Positions 22,743 to 32,122 of a DNA stretch of 32,757 nucleotides are shown here, piece by piece (positions within the stretch are counted from its first letter, which is position 1; each line of letters opens with the position of its first letter). The DNA is taken from positions 1-32,757 of the forward strand of contig CAMDDX010000039.1 in the NCBI GenBank assembly GCA_945893075.1, given 5' to 3'. The translations under genes and the position numbers were made by a program. The notes under the pieces are model-generated. The model made no database searches. It was not told the origin of the DNA and saw nothing but the letters and a program-made list of their open reading frames with translations. The DNA is from Planctomyces sp. SH-PL62 (GTDB lineage Bacteria > Planctomycetota > Planctomycetia > Planctomycetales > Planctomycetaceae).

Positions 22743-25700
22743 TCACTTCACGTAGATAAATTCCTGAAACGTAAACATCGCGTGAGCGAGGTCGGTCCAG
22801 ACGGTTTTGTCATTTAGAGAATCGGGGATCGTTCCGAACGATTCGATCTCGGCTTCCAGTTCGCGCAGCCGCTTCCGACTGCGATCAATCTGTTCGCGAT
22901 CGGCGGCCGTCAACTCGGCCAACACCTGCGCTTCGGAAACGAAGTACGGAGCCGATTGAGAGGTTGCCTGGATTTCGTCGGCCGACAGTGCGCGATCGTA
23001 AAGCTGTGCTCGCAGGATTCGCCCGGCGAGCATCCGGTTGCCGCCGGCCGGAAGATGACGAATGCCGAAACCGATCACGGCTTTGCCGGCGACGAACTCG
23101 AATGGGCCGTTGCTCTTGTAGGGTTTGCCGTAGGGCTGGCCGTCACGATAGCCGGCAATGAGTCCATCCTCGTGATATGCGATCGCGACATGCACCGCTC
23201 GACCGGCGGCGTCCTGGTCTTGCGGGGCGTTGAACGATTGCGTCCGCACGAAGCCGTTGCTGCCGGCCATCCACTGACGCGGGTTTTGTTCGGCGAACAC
23301 GATTGAGTCAAAGACGACACCATCGGGTGTTTGAATCGTGATCACGCCACCGCCGCGCTGATCCAGATTGTCGAGCTGCACCCAAGCTTCCAGCGTCTTG
23401 GCTTTGAGCGTCTGCTTCAGCGGTGCGGTGATGACGTGCGACTGTTGATTGACGACCAGCGCCCCATTCTCGAGCTTCGCACCACTGCGAGCTTCCCCGT
23501 GCGCCGCTCCGACGAGATCGCGCAGGTCCGTTTCAAATTCCCAGCGACCGATCGGCTGCGGGACGACTTGTTCGCCCGCTGCCGACTTCTTCTTCGCCTG
23601 TTCCAACAACCGCGTGCGAGTGGGCTCGATCAGTTTCTGAATGGCCGCCTGCTGTTGATCCATCTGCTGACGCAGCTTGGTGACTTGATTCACCAGTTCT
23701 GAATGACGGGCCTTCGTCTCGTTGAGGAATGCTTCAAAGCGGCGTACGTCGGCAGACTGCGCCGGTCGCCCGAATGCCGAGAGGAACATGTTCTGGATGC
23801 GGGCCGCATCGCTGTTGAGTCGCTGATCGGCAAGTATTCGCGTCGCCCAATTGGAAGCGAGCGCCGCCACACGCTCGTCATTCATCAGCGTCAGCGATTG
23901 AGCCGGGACGTTGGTCACATCCCGCCGGCCGGTCGTGCTGAACGGTTCCGGAAAATCGAAGGCTCGCAGAAACGGATCGAGCGCGTTGCGTGTCACACGC
24001 ACATAGACGCTCCGCCGATTCGAGTTGCCATCGGTCAGGCCGCCGAACAGATCGCGGCTGAGACTGCCGGAGACCGCCAGCAACGAATCGCGAATCGCTT
24101 CCGCTTCGAGTCGCCGGACCATCGCGTGCGACAGCAGCCGATTGTCCGCATCCAGTTGTTGAGCTTTCGGTGACGGCCGCGAACTCAACTGCCAGCTCTT
24201 CGACATCACGGTGAAACGGATCGCCTCTTTGATCGACCAGCCCTGCTCGGAAAATCGTGTGGCGAGATAATCCAGCAACTCCGGATGAGTCGGTGCCAGT
24301 CCCAGCCGTCCGAAGTTGTCCGGCGTTGGCACGATCCCACGACCGAACAAATGATGCCAAAGGCGATTCACGATCACACGCCGAGTCAGCGGGTTGTCTT
24401 TGCGCAGCAGATCCTCGGCAAGCTGACGGCGACCGCTTTGAGTCGTCTGATACGGCGTCGCGTCGATCGCTTCGAGGAACCGCCGCGGCACTTCGGCTCG
24501 CGGTTGTTTGTGATTGCCCCGCTCGAACAACGCCTGATTGCGACCGACGGTTTCCTCCAACCCCGGCACGCGCGTCGGTACGACGATCTCTTCTTCCAGC
24601 CGACGATACTCGTTGATGAGCGGCTTCGCGGAGGCGAGTTCATCTAGCTTGTTTGGCAACAGTCCCTGCTTGAGACACGCATCAAGCAAATTCGCTTGAC
24701 CATCGGTCGCAGAGCCATCTCTCCAAGCACGGACGGCGGCAGTCACTGCTTGGACGTAGCGATTCGCCAGCTCATCGAACGACTGCGGCGCATCGGCCGC
24801 GATGTCGAACACCGCATCGAGAAACTCACGTGAGGCAGTCGGCGGTCCCGGCTCTCCCTTCCGCGCGATCACCGCTTCGCGAATACCGAACCACGAACGA
24901 GGCTCGTTGTTGACCATCAGCGGCGCGTCTTTGCCGGAGGTGACTTCGAGATGGATCTCGTCTCCGTTCCAGTAGGTCAAATCAAATTTCTGCCACTGCC
25001 ACTCCTTCGACAGCGTCGCCACCGGGAACACGGTGCCGTTCCGCGGATAATCTTCCACGACGTACCGAGTACTCGCTCCGCCATCGCCGATGACGCGCAG
25101 CCACAGGTCGTAGTTGTCGTCGAGACGCACCTTCCCGGACGAAAGCCGCGCAGGATGCTTCGCCGAGAGACTGTGTGAGTAGACGCCCGCCGGATAGATC
25201 CCGGCGAGAGCGTTCTCTCCCGTCGTTGCGAGAGAATACTCACCCGCCGCAAACGGTTTGTTTGGTAGCCCCGTGCCGACTCGAAACCAATTCGCATAGG
25301 TCGCGCCGTCGGTTAGATTCCAACGTTGCCAATAGTTTCGCTGAGCATGTTCGTCGCGCTGCTGCAGTTCGGTTTTCCAGGACGCCACTTGCCGCTGCCA
25401 AGCGTCGGCGAACGAAGCACCGTCGCTCGTTTCCTTGCGCATCACGAACCACGGCTGCAAAAGCAGATGCGGTTTGTCAGCCATCTTCCACGGCCCGTCG
25501 TCGGACAGGAGAGCGGCTTTCAACTTCGTTCCCGACTCCAACCAAACGTCGGTGACGGTGGACCGAATCAGCGGCTTGAGCAACGACAACTTCTCACGGT
25601 TGGAGTCCAGTGTTTCGGGCGTGTCGATGACGACTCGACCGGGACGGCACGATCCCAAGATTCCAAACAGCGCGTAATAGTCCCTCTGGCTGATCGGATC

Positions 25701-26840
25701 GAACTTGTGATCGTGGCACCGAGCACACGACACCGTCAGGCCGAGGAATGCTTTCGAGAACGCATTGATCGCGTCATCCGTGTACCGCACCTTTTCATCG
25801 AGCGCATCGGTCGGTGCGAACCCGTGAAAGACCATCCGCCAGTGCGCCGGCCCGATCAGCGACTCGTTGATTCCCAATGCTTGGTTGACGCGCGGTTTCT
25901 CCAGTAAATCGCCGGCGACGTGCTCGCGAACCAGTTGATCGAATGGGACGTCGGCATTGAGTGCTCGAATCAAGTAGTCGCGATACAGCCAACTGTTGTC
26001 GATGGCCGGGTCTCCCTCGGAACCATGCGAGTCGGCATAGCGCACCCAATCCATCCAATGCCGCGCCCATCGCTCGCCAAAGTGCGGGCTGTCGAGCAAG
26101 TGATCGACCAGCTCTTTGTATCCGCTCGGTTGGTGAAGCTTGGCCGTCCACGTTTCGACTTCTTCCGCCGTCGGTGGAAGACCAATCAGAACGAAGAACA
26201 ATCGACGCACCAGCGTCTGCACATCGGCCGGCTCGTTGGGCTCAAGTTCGTACTCCTCCAGCTTCGACAGCACGAAGCGATCAATCGGATGCTCGGACCA
26301 TTTCGTGTTACGGACCGCGGGCGGCGGGAGATTCCGAATCGGTTGAAAGCTCCACCACTTCTTGCGTTTTTGGAGCACCGCCTCCCACGAGGTCGCCTGG
26401 ACCAGTTCATCGGCCGACGGCGGCTTGTCGCGTGGATCGGGAGCCCCCATCGCAATCCATTTCTCGAAGTCCGCGATCACCGACTTTTCGAGCTTGGCCT
26501 GTCCCTGCGGCATCTTCAGCCCATCGACTTCGTGCCGCAGGATCGCCAGCAACCGACTCTCGGCCGGATTGCCAGGAACGATGACGGTGCCTCCGTCGCC
26601 CCCTTTGAGCAACGCCGTTCGCTGATCCACCGCGAGTCCACCTTCTGCCTTCTTCGCGGAGTTGTGGCACTCGTAACATTGCTCGACGAGCACCGGTCGA
26701 ATGCGCGATTCAAAGAATTCCAGTTGAGTTGCGGTGGGTGGCTCGGCGGCTTCGGCGGTCATCGACGTGGTGATAGCGACTGCACACAACCCTGCGAGCA
26801 TTAACCGGGACCAGTCAGGGGTCAGGTCTTCAAATTTCAT
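22743..26840 (-). CDS. Planctomycete cytochrome c protein: PSCyt1-DUF1549-DUF1553 with C-terminal LamG-like domain
   Basis: A 1365-residue exported protein. The N-terminal haem motif is CYECH (C55, C58, H59) in the PSCyt1 domain. DUF1549 follows (about 185-400; [25 protein letters not shown]) and ends with a second CxxCH, CARCH at 372-376. After a large middle region, DUF1553 spans about 815-1070 ([48 protein letters not shown]). A LamG-like sandwich (about 1094-1260; [25 protein letters not shown]) follows a coiled-coil-like Gln-rich helix. It is probably a periplasmic electron-transfer or polysaccharide-binding protein paired with DUF1501. ATG at 26840 lies in a repeat arm; ATG at 26801 is the alternative and starts the hydrophobic signal. 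Confidence 0.94.
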   Translation of the reverse strand: MKFEDLTPDWSRLMLAGLCAVAITTSMTAEAAEPPTATQLEFFESRIRPVLVEQCYECHNSAKKAEGGLAVDQRTALLKGGDGGTVIVPGNPAESRLLAILRHEVDGLKMPQGQAKLEKSVIADFEKWIAMGAPDPRDKPPSADELVQATSWEAVLQKRKKWWSFQPIRNLPPPAVRNTKWSEHPIDRFVLSKLEEYELEPNEPADVQTLVRRLFFVLIGLPPTAEEVETWTAKLHQPSGYKELVDHLLDSPHFGERWARHWMDWVRYADSHGSEGDPAIDNSWLYRDYLIRALNADVPFDQLVREHVAGDLLEKPRVNQALGINESLIGPAHWRMVFHGFAPTDALDEKVRYTDDAINAFSKAFLGLTVSCARCHDHKFDPISQRDYYALFGILGSCRPGRVVIDTPETLDSNREKLSLLKPLIRSTVTDVWLESGTKLKAALLSDDGPWKMADKPHLLLQPWFVMRKETSDGASFADAWQRQVASWKTELQQRDEHAQRNYWQRWNLTDGATYANWFRVGTGLPNKPFAAGEYSLATTGENALAGIYPAGVYSHSLSAKHPARLSSGKVRLDDNYDLWLRVIGDGGASTRYVVEDYPRNGTVFPVATLSKEWQWQKFDLTYWNGDEIHLEVTSGKDAPLMVNNEPRSWFGIREAVIARKGEPGPPTASREFLDAVFDIAADAPQSFDELANRYVQAVTAAVRAWRDGSATDGQANLLDACLKQGLLPNKLDELASAKPLINEYRRLEEEIVVPTRVPGLEETVGRNQALFERGNHKQPRAEVPRRFLEAIDATPYQTTQSGRRQLAEDLLRKDNPLTRRVIVNRLWHHLFGRGIVPTPDNFGRLGLAPTHPELLDYLATRFSEQGWSIKEAIRFTVMSKSWQLSSRPSPKAQQLDADNRLLSHAMVRRLEAEAIRDSLLAVSGSLSRDLFGGLTDGNSNRRSVYVRVTRNALDPFLRAFDFPEPFSTTGRRDVTNVPAQSLTLMNDERVAALASNWATRILADQRLNSDAARIQNMFLSAFGRPAQSADVRRFEAFLNETKARHSELVNQVTKLRQQMDQQQAAIQKLIEPTRTRLLEQAKKKSAAGEQVVPQPIGRWEFETDLRDLVGAAHGEARSGAKLENGALVVNQQSHVITAPLKQTLKAKTLEAWVQLDNLDQRGGGVITIQTPDGVVFDSIVFAEQNPRQWMAGSNGFVRTQSFNAPQDQDAAGRAVHVAIAYHEDGLIAGYRDGQPYGKPYKSNGPFEFVAGKAVIGFGIRHLPAGGNRMLAGRILRAQLYDRALSADEIQATSQSAPYFVSEAQVLAELTAADREQIDRSRKRLRELEAEIESFGTIPDSLNDKTVWTDLAHAMFTFQEFIYVK

Positions 26841-26944
26841 TTTTGGCGTCGCGAACGTTGTTCGATGTGGATTGGAATGGCGATGCGAGAAATGAGTCAG
26901 GGGTAGATCGTCAGGCCAAAAATGAAATTTGAAGACCTGACCCC
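26818..26944. repeat. 30-bp perfect inverted repeat spanning the PSD1 gene start
   Basis: Left arm 26818-26847 and right arm 26915-26944 are perfect inverted copies containing GGGGTCAGGTCTTCAAATTT, 67 bases apart. The left arm encodes the first residues of the PSD1 protein (MKFEDLT), and the element fills most of the gap to the FIST gene. The sequence type resembles palindromes associated with REP-type transposases (from memory, unverified). Confidence 0.9.
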
Positions 26945-26965
26945 GAATCCACCGAATCTATGCTC

Positions 26966-28132
26966 TCACTCAAAGCATGCGACGCTGGCGGTGAAGCCGT
27001 GGATGTAGTTCTTCCCACCGACCGGGCCGAGTTCTCCTTGAGCGAAGAAGCCCGCCAACGGCAGCCGGCCGAGCACTCGCTGAATCGTCGCCGCGTCGTG
27101 ATTCGGTTCGTCAAACAGCCGCGTTCCCCGCCCGTTGCAACTGAACAACAACGCGGCCTTCGTCGGCGAACTCCGCTCGGCGCGATGCTGATCGAGCAAA
27201 TGGACGAGGTCTTCATCAGCCGTGTCGGCGTCGCGCACATGGAACTGCACCGTCTGCCCCGGACGAATCAGGTTACCGATCGCGATCGCTCCCAACTCCT
27301 GATCCGCGCCGATCACGTTGGCGATCAAGAAGTCGCCACGTCCAAACGTCGTCTTGTATTCGCTCATCGCAATGCCGACGTGCAGGCCGAGCTGCACCAG
27401 TCGCTGATCCCGCGCGGGCAGCTCCGGCAAGAACTCGCGGAGCCGGTCGATCGTCGGCTTGCCTCCCAACTCGAAGACGATGTTCCGCTCCGACTTCGTG
27501 ACCACAAACGTCGGACCGATGGGCCGGCAACCTTGAGAGACCACCGATCTCACCTTTGGCCCGCCGCGCATCAGCACCGCGACCGTTCCCTGCGACAAGC
27601 ACTCGTCGTTGAGGAACACGCGGTTCGCCTGCGGCCCGCCACCGCTGGCCATTCCGCCGAGCAACGGCACACCGGGCAACTCCTCCGCCAAGCGTTCAAT
27701 CACCGAATCCGGCACCGACGAGTACGGTTCTCCCAACGCGAAGACCGCGCGTGCGTCGGTCGCCATGTCCGACAAGTCGTCGGGATAGCCGATCGCGATC
27801 AAGCCGTCCGGAGTCTCGCCGAATTCCAGATGAAATGGCGTCAACTCCGCGCCCGGCAACACGCCGGCCCACAGACTCAGCGCCGGTCCTTCCTCGATTT
27901 CTTGATCGCTACCCGCCACGGTCTCACCAGTACAGCCGAGCAACACTTTCGCACCGAGTTCCCGTCTCACCGTTGCCGGCAGGTCATCGAACCCATCCGC
28001 GTGTGCGTGCGACGCGAACAAGAAACACAAATCCGGCGACTGTCCCGCGAGTTGGCCACGGACATCGTCGCACACGGCGTGTATGGCGGAATCGAGATCG
28101 GAATCGACAGAGAGGCTTGCAGCGTATGACAT
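26966..28132 (-). CDS. FIST-domain sensor protein
   Basis: A 388-residue cytoplasmic protein with FIST N and FIST C regions. N part (about 1-200): DLCFLFASHAHADGFDDLPATVRRELGAKVLLGCTGETVAGS, ALSLWAGVLPGAELTPFHLEF, GEPYSSVPDSVIERLAEELPGVPLLGGMASGG, FLNDECLSQGTVAVLMRG. C part (about 220-385): QGCRPIGPTFVVTKSERNIVFELGGKPTIDRL and AALLFSCNGRGTRLF. FIST domains are thought to bind small ligands such as amino acids in signal transduction; here no output domain is attached. Start at ATG 28132. It is divergent from the DUF6807 gene, 143 bases apart. Confidence 0.94.
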   Translation of the reverse strand: MSYAASLSVDSDLDSAIHAVCDDVRGQLAGQSPDLCFLFASHAHADGFDDLPATVRRELGAKVLLGCTGETVAGSDQEIEEGPALSLWAGVLPGAELTPFHLEFGETPDGLIAIGYPDDLSDMATDARAVFALGEPYSSVPDSVIERLAEELPGVPLLGGMASGGGPQANRVFLNDECLSQGTVAVLMRGGPKVRSVVSQGCRPIGPTFVVTKSERNIVFELGGKPTIDRLREFLPELPARDQRLVQLGLHVGIAMSEYKTTFGRGDFLIANVIGADQELGAIAIGNLIRPGQTVQFHVRDADTADEDLVHLLDQHRAERSSPTKAALLFSCNGRGTRLFDEPNHDAATIQRVLGRLPLAGFFAQGELGPVGGKNYIHGFTASVACFE

Positions 28133-28217
28133 GTTGTGGCTTTGGCATTCTGGAGGTTGGTCAAGCGTTCGCGAAGCCGCGCCTCGCGCCGCGTTTCTAT
28201 TCGCTGGACGACCGGCC

Positions 28218-28223
28218 TACAAT
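28218..28223 (+). promoter_or_regulatory. Candidate -10 box upstream of DUF6807 gene
   Basis: TACAAT, 52 bases before the ATG at 28276, in the gap between divergent genes; same hexamer as at 1699. No clear -35 is seen. Weak evidence. Confidence 0.25.
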
Positions 28224-28275
28224 TCCGCCCCTCCGTCAATCGCTGTTTCGCATCGCCATCATCGAGATCACCGCC

Positions 28276-29277
28276 ATGATTTTCGCTCTTCGCCGACTCG
28301 CCATTCTCGGTCTTGTGTTGATCTTTTCGCTCTCCCTGGCGGCAGCCACGCGAGCCGACGATGCGAAGTTCCACTGGGCCGATGGGCCGCAAGCTGGAAC
28401 AACCGACTTGCTGCTCGGCGATCAACCGGTCGTGCGCTACATGGCTCTGCCGTACGACAACTCCACGAAAGATCGCGAGCACGACACCTACAAGGTCTAT
28501 CACCACGTCTTTTCGCCGGATGGAAAAACCATCCTGACGAAAGGCCCCGGCGGGCAATACACGCACCATCGCGGCCTCTACTGTGCTTGGAACAAGACCA
28601 GCTATGAAGGCAAAACCAACGATTTCTGGCACTGCACGAACGGAGCTTCGCAGCGGCATGTGAAGTTTCTCGACAAGACCGCCGACGCGCAGCACGGAGC
28701 CGCGACTGTCGAAATTCACTGGGCGGATGCCGAGGCGAAACCGGTCATCATCGAGACTCGTTCGATTGATGTGCGGCGTGCGCCGGCCGGAACGACGGGT
28801 TGGCAGATCGACTGGCGCACGAGCCTCGCCAGCCAGCGTGGCGAAATCAAACTCGAAGGCGATCGGCAACACGCTGGCTTCCAATTCCGCGCCGCTCAAG
28901 TCGTCTCCGAACAAAAGGCCGCCCGCTTCATTCGACCGGCTGGGTTCCCTGAAAAGCCCGAAGCGGTTGAAGCGGGCGACGCGGGCGATCCCCCCGCGCA
29001 CAGCAACTTGCCGTGGTGCGCGATGACGTATCCGATCGACGGCCAGCAAGTCACTGTCTGCTATTTGGAAGATCCGTCGCTGCCGAAGCCGTCACTCTTC
29101 TCCGAACGCCCCTATGGCCGCTTCGGAGCATTCTTCAAGACGACGTTGGCCGCCGACAAGCCGCTCCGTTTGCGTTACCGCATCGTCATCACCACCGGTG
29201 AAGCACCAGCCCGTGACACGATTCAGAAATGGTTTGACTCGTTCGCGGCCGAGCTGAAAGTCGCCGACGCGAAGTGA
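28276..29277 (+). CDS. Secreted DUF6807 (PmoA-like) protein
   Basis: A 333-residue exported protein with a signal peptide at about 1-27 (LAILGLVLIFSLSLAAATRA). DUF6807 blocks: VVRYMALPYD, YKVYHHVFSPDGKTILTKGPGGQYTHHRGLYCAWNK with the conserved His cluster, TNDFWHCTNGASQRHV, and LPWCAMTYPIDGQQVTVCYLEDPSLPKPSLFSERPYGRFGAFF. The family is found in polysaccharide-degrading planctomycetes and bacteroidetes; activity is unknown, although the His/Asp cluster could bind metal. The ATG at 28276 starts the signal sequence; the open frame upstream overlaps the divergent FIST gene and is rejected. Confidence 0.93.
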   Translation: MIFALRRLAILGLVLIFSLSLAAATRADDAKFHWADGPQAGTTDLLLGDQPVVRYMALPYDNSTKDREHDTYKVYHHVFSPDGKTILTKGPGGQYTHHRGLYCAWNKTSYEGKTNDFWHCTNGASQRHVKFLDKTADAQHGAATVEIHWADAEAKPVIIETRSIDVRRAPAGTTGWQIDWRTSLASQRGEIKLEGDRQHAGFQFRAAQVVSEQKAARFIRPAGFPEKPEAVEAGDAGDPPAHSNLPWCAMTYPIDGQQVTVCYLEDPSLPKPSLFSERPYGRFGAFFKTTLAADKPLRLRYRIVITTGEAPARDTIQKWFDSFAAELKVADAK

Positions 29278-29327
29278 AGCTCACACCGACTGCATTTGAT
29301 TTGGATGTCACCGACAGCCCCTGTTGT

Positions 29328-29522
29328 CAGCCCCAAGGGGGCGTGACTCGAAAGCCCAGGGCATCGCCCTGGGTGAGTCATTCGAGAGAAAATCCCAGCC
29401 CTGAAGGGGCGCAACTTGCATGGATGTCATGCCAGTTGCGCCCCGTTGGGGCTTAACCACGGTTGATGTTGCATTAACCCAGGGCGTTGCCCTGGGCTTT
29501 CGAGTCAGTCCCCGTTGGGGCC
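29328..29522. repeat. Nested inverted-repeat block (CCCAGGGC / GCCCTGGG and AGCCC..GGGGCG words)
   Basis: Outer arms 29345-29373 and 29478-29506 are 29-nt inverted copies with one mismatch, each itself a hairpin (CCCAGGGC / GCCCTGGG). Inside them, 29398-29417 and 29434-29453 form a second inverted pair with three mismatches (AGCCCTGAAGGGGCGCAACT and its partner). Words of the type AGCCC-x-GGGGCG are shared with the block at 19255-19458. It fills the gap between the DUF6807 and lactonase genes. Confidence 0.8.
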
Positions 29523-29582
29523 AAAACCGGAAAACCGGTGACATCCTTTTGTTTCCCAATTCTTGAGCAAGGAACCCTCGCC

Positions 29583-30752
29583 ATGAATCTTCTCCGACGT
29601 CTCGCTTTGAGTGTCTGCTGTTTGTGCGGTTGTTCCACCTTGGTCTGGGCTGCGGACGCTCCCAGCGGCAAACAGCGCGTCTACTTCGGCACCTACACCG
29701 GCAAGATGAGCAAAGGAATCTATCGCAGTGAACTCGACCTCGCGACCGGCAAGCTGTCGACGCCGGTGCTCGCGGGGGAGGTCGCTAATCCGTCATTTCT
29801 GGCGATCGCGCCGAACCAGAAATTCTTGTACGCGGTCGGCGAACTGAACGACGTCAACGGCAAAAAAGGGGGTGCCGTCAACGCCTTCGCCATCGACGAG
29901 GCAACCGGCGATCTGAAATTACTCAATCAACAATCCTCGGTCGGTGGCGGCCCGTGCCACATTTCCATTGATCGAACGGGCAAGACTGCGCTGGTCGCCA
30001 ATTACGGCGGCGGAAGTACGGTGGCCTTGCCTATCTATGCGGACGGCAAGCTCGGCGAGGCTTCCAGCTTTGTGCAACACAAAGGGCACGATCCCGTCAA
30101 AGACAAACCGCTCACACCGCATGCGCATTCGATCAACGTCGATGCCGGCAATCGGTTCGCGTTCGTTGCGGACCTGGGGCTCGACAAGGTGCTGGTCTAC
30201 AAGCTCGATCCGGACAAAGGGACGATTACCGCGAATGATCCGCCAGCCGCCAGCGTCGAAGCCGGCTCCGGGCCACGGCACTTCGCCTTTCATCCTAGCG
30301 GCAAGTACGCCTACGTCATCAACGAAAGTCGGTTGACCGTCACCGCGTTCCAGTACGACGCTGACAAAGGCGTGCTCACGTCCCAGCAAACGATCTCGAC
30401 CTTGCCTGAGGGTGTCACCGACCGCAAAGGAATGTCGACGGCGGAAGTCCAAGTTCATCCGAGCGGCAAATTCCTGTACGGCTCGAATCGCGGGCATCAC
30501 AGCATCGCGATCTTTTCGATCGACCCCGCCACCGGAAAGCTGACCGCCGTCGGACATCAAGGCCAAGGGATCAAGACTCCACGCAACTTCGGCATCGACC
30601 CGACCGGTCATTATTTGCTCGCCGCCAATCAGGACAGCGACAGCGTGATCGTTTTCCGCATCAACCAAGCGACGGGACAACTGGATCCCACCGACGTAAC
30701 CGTTACGGTCGGGACTCCGGTGTGTGTCAAGTTTTTGCCGCTCACGAAGTGA
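29583..30752 (+). CDS. Secreted lactonase-family beta-propeller (6-phosphogluconolactonase-like)
   Basis: A 389-residue exported protein with a signal peptide at about 1-24. Seven-bladed propeller repeats of the lactonase/YbhE type: RVYFGTYTGKMSKGIYRSELDLATGKLSTPVLAGEVANPSFLAIAPNQKFLYAVGE, GGGPCHISIDRTGKTALVANYGGGSTVALPI, GSGPRHFAFHPSGKYAYVINE, STAEVQVHPSGKFLYGSNRGHHSIAIFSID and TPRNFGIDPTGHYLLAANQDSDSVIVFRI. Cytoplasmic members hydrolyse 6-phosphogluconolactone; an exported copy more likely acts on another sugar lactone. The ATG follows AAGGAA at 29569-29574; the upstream open frame covers the repeat block and is rejected. Confidence 0.93.
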   Translation: MNLLRRLALSVCCLCGCSTLVWAADAPSGKQRVYFGTYTGKMSKGIYRSELDLATGKLSTPVLAGEVANPSFLAIAPNQKFLYAVGELNDVNGKKGGAVNAFAIDEATGDLKLLNQQSSVGGGPCHISIDRTGKTALVANYGGGSTVALPIYADGKLGEASSFVQHKGHDPVKDKPLTPHAHSINVDAGNRFAFVADLGLDKVLVYKLDPDKGTITANDPPAASVEAGSGPRHFAFHPSGKYAYVINESRLTVTAFQYDADKGVLTSQQTISTLPEGVTDRKGMSTAEVQVHPSGKFLYGSNRGHHSIAIFSIDPATGKLTAVGHQGQGIKTPRNFGIDPTGHYLLAANQDSDSVIVFRINQATGQLDPTDVTVTVGTPVCVKFLPLTK

Positions 30753-30774
30753 TCGCGACTCGGTTTTCCCGATC

Positions 30775-30833
30775 AGCCGCAGGGCGCTAGCCCCGGTTTG
30801 TGTCATCCGAACCGCGGCTAGCGCCCTGCGGCT
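30775..30833. repeat. 18-bp perfect palindrome between lactonase and sulfotransferase genes
   Basis: Arms 30775-30792 (AGCCGCAGGGCGCTAGCC) and 30816-30833 are perfect inverted copies, extended inward by CCGGTT / AACCG. Each arm can form a small hairpin (GGGC GCTA GCCC type), as in the GTAG family, but the GTAG/CTAC ends are absent. It lies 22 bases after the lactonase stop and could act as its terminator. Confidence 0.8.
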
Positions 30834-30855
30834 CATCGCAGCCTCCGGAGGGTTG

Positions 30856-32010
30856 ATGTCCGAGCAGAAAAAACGCCGCCTCCCACACTTTCTGTTCGGT
30901 GCCACACCGAGCCTGTGGCGAACGCTGCGGCAGCGCTACGGCGAGGTGGACTCGCAGTTTCGATCACGTGCCGCGCTGATGCAGTTCGGCATGTGGTCGC
31001 TGGCTCCGGAGCGGTGTTGGGAATCGTGGCGTTTTCGCCGTGCCATCGAACAGACCGAATTGCATCCCGCGCCGGTGTTCATCCTCGGCTATTGGCAGTC
31101 GGGTCATTCGTTGATGCACTACCTCATGGCGAACGATCCGCAGTTCGCGACGACCAACTTGCTGCACTGTGCCTTGCCCTCCTGTTGGGTCACGATCGAG
31201 CCGCTGGCACGCTGGTTCTTGAAACGTCGCGGGAGCAAAACCCGCTACGTCGATTCCTTGCCGCTGTCCACCGACAGTCCGCAAGGAGATGAATTGGCGA
31301 TGGCCAACCTGACCGACCTGTCGATCTACCACGGCTACTCGTTCCCAAGCTCCTACGACACCCTCTTTCGTCGCAGTGTGTTATTTGAAAACGTCTCCGC
31401 CGATGAACTGGACGAGTGGAAGCGGTGCTATCGCCGACTCCTTCAAAAAGTGGCCTGGCACACGCGCCGCCCTCGGTTGCTTTCGCGCAACGCCGCGCAC
31501 ACCGGGCGAGTGCGACAACTGCTGGAACTGTTTCCCAACGCGAAGTTCATCCATCTGCATCGCAATCCCTATCGCGTGTTTGCAGCGCAGGAGTCCAAGT
31601 GGCGTTCGCTATGCGGACAGTGGGCCTTACAAACCCCGAACATCGAGCAGTTGGTGGCAGACACGGTCCGGCTCTACCCCGTCCTCATGAAGAAATTCTT
31701 CACAGATCGCGAGTTGATCCCGGCCGGTCAATTGGCGGATGTTCGCTACGACGAGTTGCTCGCAAACCCGGTCGGCACGTTGCGTCGCGTTTATGCGGAG
31801 CTGGACCTGCCAGGATTTGAACACCTCGAAGCGCGTCTGACGGCTCCCGGAGGAACACAGCTCGGACAACTCGCGGGCCATGACGTCACGCTCACGCCAG
31901 AGCAACAGGAGTTAGTGCGACGAGAATGGGGATTTGCCTTCGACGCCTTGGGTTATTCGCTTGATCCAACGCAAACAATGGAGCGAGGAACGATGCCGGG
32001 CGATGACTAG
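30856..32010 (+). CDS. Sulfotransferase family protein with altered PAPS loop
   Basis: A 384-residue protein. The N-terminal phosphosulfate-binding region reads PVFILGYWQSGHSLMHYL (about 73-90), where the family normally has G-x-x-R-S-G-T-T; here QSGH replaces RSGTT. The 3'-phosphate region KFIHLHRNPYRVFAAQESKW (about 229-248) keeps the RNP-x-x-V type block. The middle matches its neighbour gene (MANLTDLSIYHGYSFP, LFRRSVLFENVSADELDEWKR). It would transfer sulfonate from PAPS to a carbohydrate or lipid; the altered loop makes activity uncertain. The ATG at 30856 follows GGAGGG (30847-30852), which decides the start. Confidence 0.9.
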   Translation: MSEQKKRRLPHFLFGATPSLWRTLRQRYGEVDSQFRSRAALMQFGMWSLAPERCWESWRFRRAIEQTELHPAPVFILGYWQSGHSLMHYLMANDPQFATTNLLHCALPSCWVTIEPLARWFLKRRGSKTRYVDSLPLSTDSPQGDELAMANLTDLSIYHGYSFPSSYDTLFRRSVLFENVSADELDEWKRCYRRLLQKVAWHTRRPRLLSRNAAHTGRVRQLLELFPNAKFIHLHRNPYRVFAAQESKWRSLCGQWALQTPNIEQLVADTVRLYPVLMKKFFTDRELIPAGQLADVRYDELLANPVGTLRRVYAELDLPGFEHLEARLTAPGGTQLGQLAGHDVTLTPEQQELVRREWGFAFDALGYSLDPTQTMERGTMPGDD

Positions 32011-32122
32011 GCATCAGCCGTTCGGCCAAGAAGTTTAGGGTGAGCGATTTGACGAATCGGAGCTTGGATTCAAGAATCCCGCCCAACCATTACGGGCCGT
32101 CTGTCAAGAAGTCTCTGATTTT

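Noticed and set aside
26818..26944. A complete insertion sequence bounded by the 30-bp inverted repeats
   Set aside because: Only 67 bases lie between the arms and no transposase is encoded; at most a non-autonomous element.
26960..28129. 389-codon plus-strand open frame
   Set aside because: Covers the FIST gene in antisense almost exactly; FIST motifs on the minus strand are convincing, this product is Arg/His/Gln-rich and featureless.
27967..29049. 360-codon minus-strand open frame
   Set aside because: Antisense to the DUF6807 gene and overlapping the FIST start; no recognisable protein.
29919..30905. 328-codon minus-strand open frame
   Set aside because: Antisense to the lactonase gene and crossing the palindrome at 30775; no domain seen.
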